Assembly: GCF_001591005.1 (NCBI RefSeq)
Contig: NZ_BCTY01000035.1
Location: 1 to 39,601 of the forward strand
Source: Sphingomonas sanguinis NBRC 13937
GTDB taxonomy: Bacteria; Pseudomonadota; Alphaproteobacteria; Sphingomonadales; Sphingomonadaceae
Length of the DNA stretch: 39,601 nt
Reading direction: 5' to 3'
Made by a program: the position numbers and the translations under genes. Positions 26,185-32,809 of this stretch are shown here, one piece after another (within the stretch, counting starts at the first letter, position 1; each line of letters opens with the position of its first letter). Under the pieces are notes generated by a model, which did not search any database, was not told where the DNA came from, and saw only the letters and a program-made list of their open reading frames with translations.

Positions 26185-26454
26185 GTTACCGCGTTACCGA
26201 TCGACCGGCCGGGCGGTAACGGCAAACGGTAACGCCCAAGATACTAGAAAACAGCGACTTTTATATGTTGTTACGTCGTTACCTGTATCTCCCTCTCTTT
26301 ATACGCGCATGTGCCCGCGCGCGTATGCGTATAACACACGCGCGCGAAGCCGGTTACGCGGTAACACGCAACTTTTCCGTCTATTTATCAATGACTTAGA
26401 TGTTACCGGGAGCGTTACGGATCGCCGTTACCACCCCCCAACCCGTGGCGTAAC
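26185..26454. repeat. Iteron-like cluster of 12 GTTAC/GTAAC repeats
   Basis: GTTAC copies begin at 26185, 26193, 26270, 26278, 26353, 26402, 26414 and 26427. The reverse GTAAC copies begin at 26216, 26229, 26361 and 26450. Most extend to GTTACC or CGTTAC. Two pairs share an 8-bp repeat spacing (26185/26193 and 26270/26278), and one pair forms GTTAC-GCG-GTAAC (26353-26365). Random expectation for this 5-mer on both strands in 270 bp is about 0.5, so the cluster is strongly non-random. Iterons for an initiator or operators for a regulator are the likely meanings. Confidence 0.75.
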
Positions 26455-26664
26455 GACCAGCTCAACCGGCCCTGCCGCACTATCTGCATCCCAACGGGGT
26501 CGGGGCGCAAGCGGTATATTGATGGACAGGGTTGGAGGCGGCGGGAACGGGTTGCAGGATCGACGCGGAGGGAATGGCGAGTGGACGCGCGACGCACCGC
26601 GCCCGTCGCCTCCGGCGACGAACGCTGTCGCGCGAATTTGTTTGTTCGGGCGCAACAAAGGTGC

Positions 26665-26693
26665 TTGACATCCGTTTTAATAGTGCAGATTAT
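26665..26693 (+). promoter_or_regulatory. Sigma70 promoter of the short rightward operon
   Basis: TTGACA at 26665-26670, a 17-bp spacer and GATTAT at 26688-26693 make a near-consensus sigma70 promoter. The first gene starts about 50 bp downstream at 26744. Confidence 0.8.
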
Positions 26694-26700
26694 CTGCACT
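26682..26700. promoter_or_regulatory. 19-bp palindromic operator over the -10 box
   Basis: AGTGCAGATTATCTGCACT is a perfect 8-bp inverted repeat around TTA, covering the -10 element of the promoter. A dimeric repressor bound here would block RNA polymerase. It does not resemble the TATAAGC operators of the immunity region, so a different regulator, phage or host, is implied. Confidence 0.75.
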
Positions 26701-26743
26701 CGCCTGTTACTGGACGGGCGGACAGTCAGAAAGGACTTACGAG

Positions 26744-26881
26744 ATGGGTATCGACCGGTCTGCCGTTGCCACGGCCCTCGCCAAAGCCATCGCCTACAAG
26801 CAGTGCGGAAAAGATCAGGACGCGGCCGATTGGGCCCGCAAGCTGGTCGAGCTGCTCGAATGTGCAGAGATTCTGAAGTGA
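26744..26881 (+). CDS. 45-aa early protein
   Basis: A short gene starting MGIDRSAVATALAKAIAYKQ and ending VELLECAEILK. It is predicted to be a helical hairpin with two Cys residues. AGGA lies 8 bases before the ATG, it is the first gene after a strong regulated promoter, and its stop overlaps the next GTG start (GTGA). These together support it as real despite its size. No family is recognised. It could be a small regulator or inhibitor of a host protein. Confidence 0.7.
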   Translation: MGIDRSAVATALAKAIAYKQCGKDQDAADWARKLVELLECAEILK

Positions 26882-27405
26882 GCGCCGCCCGGCCCTTCGA
26901 CCCCGCGCTGGTCGGCATCGAGCGCAAGCGGTTCAGCACCACCCAAGGCGAAGTCCTGCTGACCTATGCCGGTCAACGGATGCTCCAATATGGCGACACC
27001 ATCCGCCGGGTGGACGGCGACTATGTCGGCATCCCCGACGAGGACTGGATGCCGATCGCGCGCCGCGAGGCCATCGTACGCGGCTTGGCGGTCGACCTGG
27101 TCAACTACGACGCGCACGTCATCGCGGTAGAGCGCGCCATGTTGACGGCTCTCGGCTTCCATCGCTCTGCCGGAGAGGTCGCGGCCCTGTACCGCCACGC
27201 TGGCGCCAGCCGCCACGCCCGCCGGGTTATGGGTATCGACCGGCTGCGCATCGGTGACGCCATCGTCTCCCGCGTCCATGGCGAAGGCATCATCACCCAT
27301 GTCGGTGAAAGCGGCTGCTATGCGACGATTGATCCCGCCCGAGCGCCCGTGTGGGTCTTCTTCGAGGAAATCAGCGGCACCACCTTTCACGGGGAGGGCC
27401 GCTGA
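26878..27405 (+). CDS. Early protein with C-terminal Tudor/KOW-like domain, unknown
   Basis: A 175-aa protein. I place the start at GTG 26878, overlapping the stop of the 45-aa gene. The frame is open further upstream, but that stretch covers the promoter. Residues about 5-75 are mixed (RKRFSTTQGEVLLTYAGQRM, then PDEDWMPIARREAIVRGLAV). A helical part follows (VERAMLTALGFHRSAGEVAALYR). The last ~50 residues (RLRIGDAIVSRVHGEGIITH, then VWVFFEEI) resemble small beta-barrels of the Tudor/KOW kind found at the ends of UvrD-like helicases and transcription factors. It may bind nucleic acid or polymerase; function unknown. Confidence 0.65.
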   Translation: MSAARPFDPALVGIERKRFSTTQGEVLLTYAGQRMLQYGDTIRRVDGDYVGIPDEDWMPIARREAIVRGLAVDLVNYDAHVIAVERAMLTALGFHRSAGEVAALYRHAGASRHARRVMGIDRLRIGDAIVSRVHGEGIITHVGESGCYATIDPARAPVWVFFEEISGTTFHGEGR

Positions 27406-27406
27406 C

Positions 27407-27889
27407 ATGCTGCCACCCTCCCCCACCATTGCCGCGCTGGAAGCGAATAACCCCGCCGTGGCGGCCGCCTTTGCCGTCACGCGGATTGATATCACCGACG
27501 CGGGCCTGCCCCGCCGCGGCCTGGAAGACGTGCAGTGGCATCGCAAACAGGATGTTATCTGGAGGCGCTTCGTTCAGCGCATCATGGGCTGCTCGCCTGA
27601 CGGCCTCGACGCCCACCGCGTAAACGTGTTGCGCGACCTGTTCAGTGACCTTGGGGCGATCAACACCGGCCCCCGGATCATGGCCGCCGTAAAGGCCACC
27701 GCTCCCAAGACGTTCGACCCACCGACCACCGAGAATCGCAACCGGCATGGTCTGGCGCGGATGAAGGCGGAACGCGATCGTCAATTGACCGGGTTGAAGG
27801 CCGCAAGCCAGCTCCGGTCGATCGCCCCGCAGATGGACGCCAGCGCCCTGCCGCTGTTCGCGGCCGGTCAGCAGCCGAGCCTGTTCTAA
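27407..27889 (+). CDS. Early protein ending in a beta-clamp-like motif, unknown
   Basis: A 160-aa protein preceded by GGGAGG nine bases before the ATG at 27407. The middle (EDVQWHRKQDVIWRRFVQRI, then VLRDLFSDLGAINTGPRIM) is helical and basic. The last five residues are QPSLF, which fits the bacterial sliding-clamp-binding pentapeptide QxSLF, commonly placed at a protein's extreme C-terminus. It may dock on the host replication clamp; this is inference from five residues. It is the last gene of the three-gene operon. Confidence 0.65.
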   Translation: MLPPSPTIAALEANNPAVAAAFAVTRIDITDAGLPRRGLEDVQWHRKQDVIWRRFVQRIMGCSPDGLDAHRVNVLRDLFSDLGAINTGPRIMAAVKATAPKTFDPPTTENRNRHGLARMKAERDRQLTGLKAASQLRSIAPQMDASALPLFAAGQQPSLF

Positions 27890-27900
27890 TAGCTCGTGCC

Positions 27901-27923
27901 TAGGCCCGCGCTTGGCGGGCCTA
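27901..27923. terminator. Bidirectional terminator between convergent operons
   Basis: A perfect 9-bp inverted repeat, TAGGCCCGC at 27901-27909 and GCGGGCCTA at 27915-27923, with a 5-nt loop lies between the converging operons. The stop codon of the leftward helicase gene is part of the stem. U-tracts are weak on both sides. Confidence 0.7.
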
Positions 27924-29870
27924 AACCTCCTCCGCCTCCCGCACCGGCACGACCACGTCGTCCCGCTGGATGATCTGGTCCACCGGCACCAGCGTGCACT
28001 TCGCAGGCGACCCGCCGATCCGCTGCGTATTGCCCCAGCTGGCCCCCTTCATACGCTTGAGCGCCTGCGACCACACGCCCTCTTTCCACCGCGAATTTTC
28101 GAACACGCGCGACAGGCCCTGATGCGTGATCGCCACCGCCAGATAGTCCCGGCCGGGCGTGGGCTTTGGCGCACCTTCCGACACCACCATATTCGCCTTG
28201 CCCGTCACGATCCGCATGCCGACCTTGGCAAGCGCATCGGCGGCCTCACGGACCCGGCCGCGCGCCGATTCGTCGACATCGCCGCCTAGGACCGGCTCGG
28301 TCGCCTGTAGCAGCCAATCCGAAATCAACCGCGGCGTGCCGCTCCGCGCGAGCTGGACAAGCGAGCTGGCCATATGCGCCACGCACATTTCGCTTTCGCT
28401 CTGCGCCTCCGCCGTCTCGCCCAGCCGCTCCTTCGACAACAGGCTTCCCCATTGCAACAGCGCCTCGTCGTCCGGCATGTCGTCGTCCAACAGGATGTGC
28501 GCGGCCGCCAGCAGCGTGCCGAACTGGTCGGCCGCACGGCCGCCCTGCCCGCCGTGATCGATCAGCGCGTCGGTATAGCGCTCCAGCGTCGCGGCCCAGA
28601 GGTGCCAGCGATCGGCAAGCCGTCGCCGCAGCCACCCGCCGAGCGCGTTGATTTCGCCTTTGTCCATGCGCGGCTCGCGGCTACCGGCGGGCAGCTCCCC
28701 CAGCTCGAGCATCGCAAGGCGGCTCCGATCCTGCGGCGGCATCGGCGGCACCAGGATGGACGAGAACAGGAAGCAGCTCGTCGCCTGAAACTCATGCCCG
28801 GTGTGATCCTGACCGCCGCGTACGATATTGCCTTGCGAGCTGGCCGCGAGGCGCGCCAGCTTGACCAGCGCGAGTATCTTGCGGTTGTCCTGATCGGCTT
28901 CCGCCTCGTCGATCGCGACCGGCAAGGACTGTTGCCCCAGCACCTGGCGCACACCCGCTTCCGACGCATCCGGCGATTGCAGGATACCGCCGTCGAACAG
29001 CCAGCCCTTGACCTTCTGCAACGCCGACTTGCCGGTCGCCTTGTCGCCGGTCAGCCACGCCAGTGGCCGATAGTCGAGCGCCCCGCCCAGCATTGCCGCG
29101 CCGTCCCAGCCGATCAGCAGCATGGGGTCGATCATCGGCCGGGCCCAATTCCACGTCTTGTACAGCTCCAGCAGCACGACGCCGGGTGACGCATCCGACG
29201 GGATCTCGATCCCGCGCGCGCGCAGCGAGCCGACGAGGTTGGGCGCCAGCGCCTCGCCCGTGACCGGTCCGCCCGCACCGGGCCGGGGAATGGCGGGCAT
29301 GGTCGGATAGACCCGCCCGTCATGCTCGCCCGGCTTGTGCCAGCGCCCGCCGATCAGGACATGATTGCCACAATGCAGGATCAGGCCGCCGCGATCGTCG
29401 ATCCACGCGCCGCGCCCCCGCACCTTCTCGCGCGGGTTCCACACGCCCTTGGCGGCCGCCACGTCCATCAGCAGCATGGCGACATCGTCGTTACGCCAGC
29501 CGGTAACGATCCACTCTTCGACGTCCTCGCCGTCCGGCCCCTTGGACTTGACCATTTTCTTGCGGGGCCATTCGTCCATCAGATAACCGCTATCGGGCGC
29601 GAACATGCCGACGATGTGCTTGTTGGCAACCTTGTCGCACGTCAGCCCGCGCAGCTCGCCTAGCGCCGTCAGGAAATAGAACACGCCGTCTTCGGTGCCG
29701 ACCGGCACAACCGGACAGCCCTCCGGCATCAGGCGCGGCGGGCGGCCGAATCGCTCGTCATCGCCGCCGCCATCGTTCGCGGCCTCATAGTCGTCGACGG
29801 GTGGCGCATCGATGGGCGGTTCGACCAGGTTGGACAGCGCCTCACGGACGGGTTGCAGGTGCGCGCTCAC
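27921..29870 (-). CDS. P-loop helicase-like replication ATPase
   Basis: A 649-aa protein with Walker A GDKATGKS at about residues 275-282 and Walker B LPVAIDEAEAD at about 316-326. It also has an ordered set of helices (ILALVKLARLAASSQGNIVR, FQATSCFLFSSILVPPMPPQ) like phage replicative or superfamily-III-type ATPases. The N-terminal part (VPVGTEDGVFYFLTALGELR, then IVTGWRNDDVAML) resembles domains in front of phage primase-helicases. With the Toprim primase three genes upstream it probably forms a split primase-helicase. The start is GTG at 29870, overlapping the previous stop (GTGA); the in-frame start at 29930 is less likely. Confidence 0.75.
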   Translation of the reverse strand: MSAHLQPVREALSNLVEPPIDAPPVDDYEAANDGGGDDERFGRPPRLMPEGCPVVPVGTEDGVFYFLTALGELRGLTCDKVANKHIVGMFAPDSGYLMDEWPRKKMVKSKGPDGEDVEEWIVTGWRNDDVAMLLMDVAAAKGVWNPREKVRGRGAWIDDRGGLILHCGNHVLIGGRWHKPGEHDGRVYPTMPAIPRPGAGGPVTGEALAPNLVGSLRARGIEIPSDASPGVVLLELYKTWNWARPMIDPMLLIGWDGAAMLGGALDYRPLAWLTGDKATGKSALQKVKGWLFDGGILQSPDASEAGVRQVLGQQSLPVAIDEAEADQDNRKILALVKLARLAASSQGNIVRGGQDHTGHEFQATSCFLFSSILVPPMPPQDRSRLAMLELGELPAGSREPRMDKGEINALGGWLRRRLADRWHLWAATLERYTDALIDHGGQGGRAADQFGTLLAAAHILLDDDMPDDEALLQWGSLLSKERLGETAEAQSESEMCVAHMASSLVQLARSGTPRLISDWLLQATEPVLGGDVDESARGRVREAADALAKVGMRIVTGKANMVVSEGAPKPTPGRDYLAVAITHQGLSRVFENSRWKEGVWSQALKRMKGASWGNTQRIGGSPAKCTLVPVDQIIQRDDVVVPVREAEEV

Positions 29871-30118
29871 TGCCGATCGTCCCGAACGTCGACATGCGCG
29901 ACGGTCATGCGGTTGGGCGGCTGGCGACATGGGCGGCTCTGCCCCCGCGCGTCCTTATAGTCCTGCCATTGGCTAAGCCGCCTTGCGAGACGCCGCGCCT
30001 CGTCGGCCGACAGGTGCATCGCATCCAGCGTCCGGCCCCCAGCGCTGAGAACGATCGAAATACCGTCGCCGATCACCCAATCGAAATACAGCGATCCTTT
30101 CACGATTTGCCGCTCCAC
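29867..30118 (-). CDS. Small replication-operon protein, unknown (83 aa)
   Basis: An 83-aa protein starting at GTG 30118. The first half is beta-like (QIVKGSLYFDWVIGDGISIV) followed by DEARRLARRLSQWQDYKDAR, a basic helix. It overlaps the upstream gene by 19 bp and the helicase start by 4 bp. No known family is recognised. It lies in the replication operon, so a nucleic-acid accessory role is plausible. Confidence 0.6.
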   Translation of the reverse strand: MERQIVKGSLYFDWVIGDGISIVLSAGGRTLDAMHLSADEARRLARRLSQWQDYKDARGQSRPCRQPPNRMTVAHVDVRDDRQ

Positions 30119-30330
30119 CGCGTTTCCATCTCAGAGGGGGCCTGGTTCAGATCGATGCGCAGTTCCCGCCTAGAGGCCGCAACCGCTGGACGGAGGCGCA
30201 AGGCTTCGAATTCCGCGATGATTTCGCGCCTGAGCCGCGCCGAGTAGGCATCGAAATCGGAAACACTATAGCCCAGCTCCAAACCGCGCAGTTCGCGACG
30301 GAGCCGGCGACGAAAGGCCAGCCGATTCAT
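30100..30330 (-). CDS. Small basic helical protein, unknown (76 aa)
   Basis: A 76-aa Arg-rich protein: MNRLAFRRRLRRELRGLELG, then SARLRREIIAEFEALRLRPA. It is strongly basic and helical, and may bind nucleic acid or a replication partner. ATGA overlap with the zinc-ribbon-like gene stop. No family is recognised. Confidence 0.6.
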   Translation of the reverse strand: MNRLAFRRRLRRELRGLELGYSVSDFDAYSARLRREIIAEFEALRLRPAVAASRRELRIDLNQAPSEMETRWSGKS

Positions 30331-30491
30331 GAGCGCACGGCCCCGGCCGATGCAGCACGCGCATCACGAAAACATGTCTCGCACCGCCGGGCATTTTGCC
30401 AAAACTGGTCGGACTTGCCGGGCGGCATCTGTTGAAGCGCGGCATGGGTGGCGCGATACGCGCCACACTGACAGCCATAGCCCTGTTCCAT
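30327..30491 (-). CDS. 54-aa zinc-ribbon-like protein
   Basis: Translated directly from the gap between the primase and the 76-aa gene: ATG at 30491, TGA at 30327-30329. The protein begins MEQGYGCQCGAYRATHAAL and later has ARRCETCFRDA. That gives Cys7, Cys9, Cys37 and Cys40, plus His16, enough for a zinc-binding fold. Its ATG shares a base with the primase stop (TGATG) and its stop overlaps the next ATG by 4 bp, exactly filling a hole in an otherwise gapless operon. It may be a separated zinc module for the primase, which lacks an evident zinc-binding domain. Confidence 0.75.
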   Translation of the reverse strand: MEQGYGCQCGAYRATHAALQQMPPGKSDQFWQNARRCETCFRDARAASAGAVRS

Positions 30492-31912
30492 CACATACCC
30501 TCCCGCTGCGCGATCTGCGCCAATTCGTTGATATCCTTGACGCCGCGCGGAGCCGGGCAGAACAGCACCTTGCGCCCGCGCGCGCGCTGCGCCGTGACAC
30601 CGCGCATCAGCATCTGATCGGCCTCGCTTCCGGGCGGATCATTCTGTTTGAGGATGATGAGCCGACCCATTTGCGGCGGCAGCTCCAGCGCCATCAGGTT
30701 GCCCAGCGCGATCATCGCGATCACGCGCAGCGACGGGTCGGCCGATGCGACGGTAAGGCCGTCCTCGACGCCCTCCGACGCATAGACATCGGTCCCGGCC
30801 GGAATGTCGCGGAGCGGACAGCTATGTGCGCCCTTCCAGACGGGAATATGCCCGCCCAGATAGGTGCCCATGACCTTTTTCGGGTCATTGGGCTCGCCCC
30901 GCCGGTTGAAGCCTAGCAGATCGCCGCCCGCCTTGCGGTTCCGCGCGACATCCAGCCAGGTGCGATGCGTCGCGATGTGCTGGCCCGCGAGGCTGGTGAT
31001 CATGGCGACCATCGCGGGCAGCAGCAGCGGGGCCTCGCCCTGGGCGGGCCAACCATATTGCAGCGCTTCATGATAGCGGATCGCGCCGGGAAACCGCCCG
31101 AGCGCATCGAAGTCGATTGCTCGCCCGGCCGACAGATAGTGATGGACGGGATCGCCGATGCGCAGCGGCTGCGCCTGATGATAGCGGCGCTGCGCGTTCT
31201 TCGTCTTCTTCGCCGCATCCGCTTCGGCCTGGGCATCGCGTTCCGCGCGCCGCCCTTGGGATTCGAGCCGGAACTGTTGCAGCCTGGCCGGATCGCTGTC
31301 GTCGATGTGAAGCCAGCCCTTCGCCCATTGCACCGCCTGCTTCACATCGCCCGCGAACAACACTTCGGCGATCAGCCAGAGCGGGTTGCCACCTTCGCGC
31401 GTGCCGGTTGGCGCTAGGAAATCCTTCCACCAGCCACGCCGCGCGCCGCTACCGACATGGATGCGCAGCGACTGGCCGGGATCACCAGCCAGATTGCCGA
31501 CACACATCTCGTTGCCCTCTTCATAGGCGTTGGGCAGCAGGTCCTTTACCAGCGACTCGATCCGGTCGGTCAGCATGTCGACGATTTCGTCGACGCTCAT
31601 GGTCGGGCCGTTCATGCGCGCCCGCAGCCGCGCGATCGCGGCGACATGGCGGTCGTTGGTCGCGACCAGGTCGCAGCCCATTTCGGGGCGGTCATCATAC
31701 AGCTTGGTGACAAGCCGGACCGTACTTTTCGGCCTGCCGGTCGCCGCACAAATGGCGTCGATCGACTGACCCGCGTCCCAATGGGCGAGGATATCGCGCT
31801 CATATTCGGCAAGGCCGTCCTCCAGTCCGCGTTCAAAGGTGCCCGCCGCGTCAAGCATGGGAGTACGGGCGCGGCGGGCACAGGTGCGGGCGGCATTGCA
31901 GCGCGCGCCCAT
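30491..31912 (-). CDS. Toprim-domain phage primase
   Basis: A 473-aa protein. The N-terminal region has a helix-turn-helix-like segment (GQSIDAICAATGRPKSTVRL, residues 48-67). Then come RIHVGSGARRGWWKDFLAP and GGNPLWLIAEVLF, typical of phage primases with a Toprim_3-type C-terminus. The Toprim part has YASEGVEDGLTVA (Glu380, Asp384), LIILKQNDPPGSEA and a closing RGVKDINELA. The usual first Asp of the DxD motif is Gln423 here (QND). The start is unclear: ATG 31912, ATG 31858, or a TTG behind GGAGG nearer residue 34. None of the ATGs has a good ribosome site. It primes phage DNA synthesis with the downstream helicase. Confidence 0.8.
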   Translation of the reverse strand: MGARCNAARTCARRARTPMLDAAGTFERGLEDGLAEYERDILAHWDAGQSIDAICAATGRPKSTVRLVTKLYDDRPEMGCDLVATNDRHVAAIARLRARMNGPTMSVDEIVDMLTDRIESLVKDLLPNAYEEGNEMCVGNLAGDPGQSLRIHVGSGARRGWWKDFLAPTGTREGGNPLWLIAEVLFAGDVKQAVQWAKGWLHIDDSDPARLQQFRLESQGRRAERDAQAEADAAKKTKNAQRRYHQAQPLRIGDPVHHYLSAGRAIDFDALGRFPGAIRYHEALQYGWPAQGEAPLLLPAMVAMITSLAGQHIATHRTWLDVARNRKAGGDLLGFNRRGEPNDPKKVMGTYLGGHIPVWKGAHSCPLRDIPAGTDVYASEGVEDGLTVASADPSLRVIAMIALGNLMALELPPQMGRLIILKQNDPPGSEADQMLMRGVTAQRARGRKVLFCPAPRGVKDINELAQIAQREGM

Positions 31913-32042
31913 ACCGTCGGCGGGGAGTGGTCGCCGACGATCCGTGAAAGTGGTTGGTCCCCCCGATCATGGGTCAGGACCGCGCGAGGCGGCACAGAAA
32001 CGGCCGACCCTGCTTATTTTGTTGGATTAATCTACGGCAAGA

Positions 32043-32057
32043 GAACATAACAAGAAC
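32043..32057 (-). promoter_or_regulatory. Alphaproteobacterial LexA (SOS) box
   Basis: On the minus strand the sequence reads GTTCTTGTTATGTTC, a perfect GTTC-N7-GTTC match to the LexA operator of alphaproteobacteria. A candidate promoter overlaps it: TTGTTA, 17 bp, TTAATC on the minus strand. It lies between the Cro-like gene and the primase, about 130 bp ahead of the primase frame. The replication operon may therefore be released from LexA control after DNA damage. Confidence 0.7.
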
Positions 32058-32103
32058 AGACGATATGGAGAACAGAATGTCGGCCTGCATCCTTGCCTTC
32101 CCC

Positions 32104-32358
32104 TCACGCCGCACGCGCAAGCGCCGCCAGCGCAGCGTCGAGCATCCGCCGCCAGCGCGGCATGTCGTAAAAACTGTTTGGCTCGACCTCGCCAGCCGTG
32201 AAACGGTAGATCCGCTCCATCACCGCCGGGTTTGGGACTACCGGGTTTTTCGATCGCTCGATCTGACTGATATAGGACTGGGAAACGTCGATCGCGTCGG
32301 CCAGCTGACCTTGCGTGAGTCCCTTCTTCTTCCGCCAGTCCACCAGTCGCAAAGGCAT
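32104..32358 (-). CDS. Cro-like helix-turn-helix regulator
   Basis: An 84-aa DNA-binding protein of the XRE/Cro-CI family. The helix-turn-helix covers LVDWRKKKGLTQGQLADAID and VSQSYISQIERSKNPVVPN (residues 5-43). The C-terminal tail is helical and Ala-rich. AGGAG precedes the ATG by 8 bases. It is divergent from the longer repressor across a 90-108-bp operator region and lies ahead of the replication operon, the position of a lytic-side Cro. It probably competes for the TATAAGC operators. Confidence 0.85.
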   Translation of the reverse strand: MPLRLVDWRKKKGLTQGQLADAIDVSQSYISQIERSKNPVVPNPAVMERIYRFTAGEVEPNSFYDMPRWRRMLDAALAALARAA

Positions 32359-32383
32359 CCGCCTGTCTCCTCTTGGAAACGTG

Positions 32384-32458
32384 GATATTGCGATAGCTTA
32401 TATTTTGTCAATTGCCATAACCAATTCGGCGGGGCAGAATATAAGCAGATGTCATATG
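32384..32458. promoter_or_regulatory. Divergent operator pair O1/O2 of the immunity region
   Basis: Two 21-bp sites face each other: O1 at 32384-32404 (minus orientation) and O2 at 32438-32458. Each is AATAT, AAGC and 7 variable bases, then ATAT. Their cores form a perfect 9-bp inverted repeat (GCTTATATT...AATATAAGC). Each contains a TATAAG that can serve as a -10 box. On the minus strand TTGGTT lies 16 bp upstream of it. O2 overlaps an upstream in-frame ATG of the repressor (32449), which argues that translation starts later, at 32467. Confidence 0.75.
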
Positions 32459-32466
32459 TCATCGCC

Positions 32467-32808
32467 ATGTTTTCGGGCAACCGCCTTCGTGAACTGCGCA
32501 AAGCAGCAGGCCTCAGCCAGTCTCAACTGGCGGAGCGGAGTGGCGTGTCGCAGCCTCTGATCAGTCAGATTGAGAACGCGGACGGCACGACGCTGGACAT
32601 CGCACGGATGCGGGCCCTGTCTCGCATCCTCGAATGTACCCCGGCCGACCTCCTGACCCAGGCCGATAATCCCGACCGCCTCGACGACGAAGAACGCGAA
32701 TTGATCGCCATGTTCCGCGCCGCAGGCAGCGCGCAGCGCGAGATGATCCGCCGCGTCGCCGAACCCTTACCGATGCCCGCCCAACCGGCGCGTCGCTCGG
32801 TCGCCTAA
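32467..32808 (+). CDS. CI-like repressor, helix-turn-helix only
   Basis: A 113-aa XRE-family regulator: LRELRKAAGLSQSQLAERSG, then VSQPLISQIENADGTTLDIA and a helical C-terminus (LDDEERELIAMFRAAGSAQR) probably for dimerisation. It has no S24/LexA-type peptidase domain, so RecA-stimulated self-cleavage is not expected. The ATG at 32467 is chosen because an earlier ATG (32449) falls inside operator O2 and before the likely transcription start. Neither has a ribosome site, so a leaderless message is possible. Likely maintains lysogeny through O1-O4. Confidence 0.8.
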   Translation: MFSGNRLRELRKAAGLSQSQLAERSGVSQPLISQIENADGTTLDIARMRALSRILECTPADLLTQADNPDRLDDEERELIAMFRAAGSAQREMIRRVAEPLPMPAQPARRSVA

Positions 32809-32809
32809 T

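Larger units (their letters stand above)
26110..26743. promoter_or_regulatory. Control region between late and early operons
   Basis: About 630 bp with no convincing gene, dividing the leftward late operon from a rightward operon. It contains the GTTAC/GTAAC repeat cluster (26185-26454), AT-rich patches around 26240-26300 and 26370-26400, and a hairpin ATACGCGC/GCGCGTAT (26301-26308 and 26319-26326). The strong rightward promoter with palindrome at 26665-26700 completes it. The segment from about 26460 to 26660 is GC-rich and featureless to my eye. A replication origin, late promoter or packaging site could lie here. Confidence 0.6.

Noticed and set aside
26415..26942. 175-aa minus-strand frame across the early promoter
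   Set aside because: Basic low-complexity translation, crosses the repeat array and promoter, no ribosome site or family.
31954..32448. Upstream extension of the repressor frame, which would give a 284-aa protein
   Set aside because: The extension runs antisense through the Cro-like gene and across operators O1 and O2; the helix-turn-helix protein has a natural start at 32467.
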